Below are positions 62,961 through 64,000 of a stretch of DNA of 64,000 nucleotides, piece by piece. Each line of letters starts with the position of its first letter. Positions within the stretch are counted from its first letter, which is position 1. This DNA comes from Zoogloea sp. (lineage in GTDB: Bacteria > Pseudomonadota > Gammaproteobacteria > Burkholderiales > Rhodocyclaceae). The notes under the pieces were generated by a model that was not told where the DNA came from, ran no database searches, and was given only the letters and a program-made list of their open reading frames with translations. The position numbers were made by a program, and so were the translations under genes. The stretch lies in NCBI RefSeq assembly GCF_030157465.1, contig NZ_JAOAUU010000147.1, forward strand, positions 33,942 through 97,941, given 5' to 3'.

Positions 62961-63986
62961 ATGCAAGCTGAATTCACCACCGACTCCCGGATCCGCCGCG
63001 TGTCCTCTTCAGGTCTCGATGCCGGAGGGGCGTTGGGTTCGTCGACGGCCAGCTTCATTCGTGTGCTGCTCGGGCTGCTGCTCCTGCTCCATGCGCTGCT
63101 CAGCGGCGCCTGCGGCCTCGATTCGGCGCCGCTTTCCGATGCCGAAAGCGAGCGTGTGCTCGATTTCGCAGAGCTGTCGGTGCTTAGGGATCCGGGGCGA
63201 TCGTTGTCGATCGACGATGTTTCGGCGCCGTCCAGTGCCAGCCAGTTCAAAATCCTCAAAGGCGGTCTCGCGCTGGGCTTCACGACCGACGTGGTGTGGC
63301 TGCGGATCTGCATCCGGCGCGCGCTGTCGGCCGGCCCGGAGTGGTGGCTGGATTTCAAGGGCCCTTTCGCGGATGACGTGCGCCTGTATTCGCAGCGCGC
63401 CGGCGAGCGTGGCGGCTGGCACGAATCCCGTGCCGGAGATCGCTACCCGATGAGTGCGCGCGAGCTGCCCTATCGCACGATCGTCTTTCCGGTGGAGTTG
63501 CCTGCCGAGGCGCCCGGCGTTTTTTACATGCGTATCGAAACCAGTTCGATGATGGCCACCGCAATTACGGCCTGGACGCCTAAGGCTTTTCGCGCCCAGG
63601 CCCAGAAGGATCTGCTCATGATCGGGGCCATGCTGGGTTTCGTGCTGGCGATGGGGCTGGCCAACCTGGCCAACCTGGCCAACGGGCTGTGGACCGGCCA
63701 GCGTCTTTACCTGGGATTCGCGGCCTTCACGGCGGTCATTTTTGTCGTGCTGGTGTCCGGGTATGGTCTTCTTGCCCAGTATTTTTTTCCTGACAGCACG
63801 TGGATTCCCAATGCCGCACTGAATATCAGTTTCTGCGTTTTTCTCGGCGGAGCCCTTTTGATGGTTCGCATTCCCTTGAGGCTGGCCGAGTATTTTCCGC
63901 GCATCAACCGGGGGCTGCCTTATGTTGCGGCGGTCATTGCACTGGTAAAGCCGCGCGCGATAAACGCTGAGGGTGAGGTGCGATAA
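62961..63986 (+). CDS. 7TMR-DISM receptor, reading frame ends early in the membrane domain
   Basis: 341 residues from ATG 62961. An N-terminal membrane segment near 29-48 (ASFIRVLLGLLLLLHALLSG), a periplasmic DISMED2-type domain (LRDPGRSLSIDDV, VVWLRICIRRAL, WWLDFKGPFADDVRLYSQ), then four membrane helices of the 7TM domain (DLLMIGAMLGFVLAMGLANL to GLPYVAAVIALV). The frame then reads KPRAINAEGEVR and stops at 63986. Full receptors continue with three more helices and an output domain such as GGDEF or histidine kinase. This gene looks interrupted (insertion, rearrangement or frameshift) just before the window edge. Confidence 0.7.
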   Translation: MQAEFTTDSRIRRVSSSGLDAGGALGSSTASFIRVLLGLLLLLHALLSGACGLDSAPLSDAESERVLDFAELSVLRDPGRSLSIDDVSAPSSASQFKILKGGLALGFTTDVVWLRICIRRALSAGPEWWLDFKGPFADDVRLYSQRAGERGGWHESRAGDRYPMSARELPYRTIVFPVELPAEAPGVFYMRIETSSMMATAITAWTPKAFRAQAQKDLLMIGAMLGFVLAMGLANLANLANGLWTGQRLYLGFAAFTAVIFVVLVSGYGLLAQYFFPDSTWIPNAALNISFCVFLGGALLMVRIPLRLAEYFPRINRGLPYVAAVIALVKPRAINAEGEVR

Positions 63987-64000
63987 ATGGGAGGTCCGCG

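Overview
The window is a dense, GC-rich (roughly two-thirds G+C) chromosomal segment of a Gram-negative bacterium. Gene content fits a respiratory betaproteobacterium, most likely Rhodocyclales (Azoarcus/Thauera/Azospira-like). The arguments are an rnfABCDGE-nth cluster, tandem aat-bpt, glyA-nrdR-ribD, yqgE-ruvX-pyrR-pyrB-pyrC', rhodanese-grxC-secB-gpsA, QseBC-like and MipA genes, and a c-di-GMP network. This placement comes from gene order and family knowledge, not from any search. There is no prophage, CRISPR array, rRNA or recognisable tRNA.

Left end (1-8.7 kb): a sulfur-metabolism island. The tail of a cytochrome c gene and fccB (flavocytochrome c sulfide dehydrogenase flavoprotein) lie on the + strand. 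They face a five-gene minus-strand cluster: rhodanese, serine O-acetyltransferase, small XRE regulator, family 2A encapsulin shell, and a cysteine desulfurase with a disordered ~220-residue N-terminal cargo domain. Such shells and desulfurases form cytoplasmic nanocompartments linked to sulfur storage. A sulfate-binding protein and an RBBP9-like hydrolase follow. Two promoters in the island share a near-identical 15-bp motif. A perfect 11-bp inverted repeat lies before the operon, and one copy of its half-site recurs just before the shell gene.

8.7-18.9 kb: DUF1841, nth, the whole Rnf complex, then pyrD, a small exported protein, the N-degron transferases bpt and aat, and an NlpC/P60 hydrolase, all on the minus strand. 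19-24.9 kb: serB, aroG, a HAD phosphatase, bioC and bioB (minus), then divergent comF and trmL. 24.9-27.9 kb: gpsA, an SH3 protein, secB, grxC, a membrane rhodanese, and an ArsR repressor whose cysteine spacing matches persulfide sensors of the SqrR/BigR/HlyU type.

28.2-39.4 kb: a CtpA protease, a hypothetical gene and a MoeB-like enzyme (+); a coupled trio of beta-propeller, degenerate polysaccharide deacetylase and fatty-acid hydroxylase-type protein (-); ribD, nrdR, glyA, a chemoreceptor and a histidine phosphatase. 39.6-46.9 kb: TRAP subunits dctQM without dctP, a diguanylate cyclase, and the pyrimidine operon with a catalytically dead dihydroorotase. 46.9-53.3 kb: photolyase, methyltransferase, two alpha/beta hydrolases, uppP, HD-GYP phosphodiesterase and DUF2789.

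53.4-64 kb: an exported heme c DUF3365 protein, MipA/OmpV, a cytochrome b561-QseBC-like operon with a possible regulator box, and an ABC exporter gene set (adaptor, ATPase, two FtsX-type permeases) interrupted by an opposing CBS-domain gene. The last gene is a 7TMR-DISM receptor whose reading frame ends abruptly in the middle of its membrane domain.

Most long open frames opposite the genes are GC-rich shadows and were left out. Start codons were moved from the longest possible frame wherever ribosome-binding sites, overlaps or family length argued for it.
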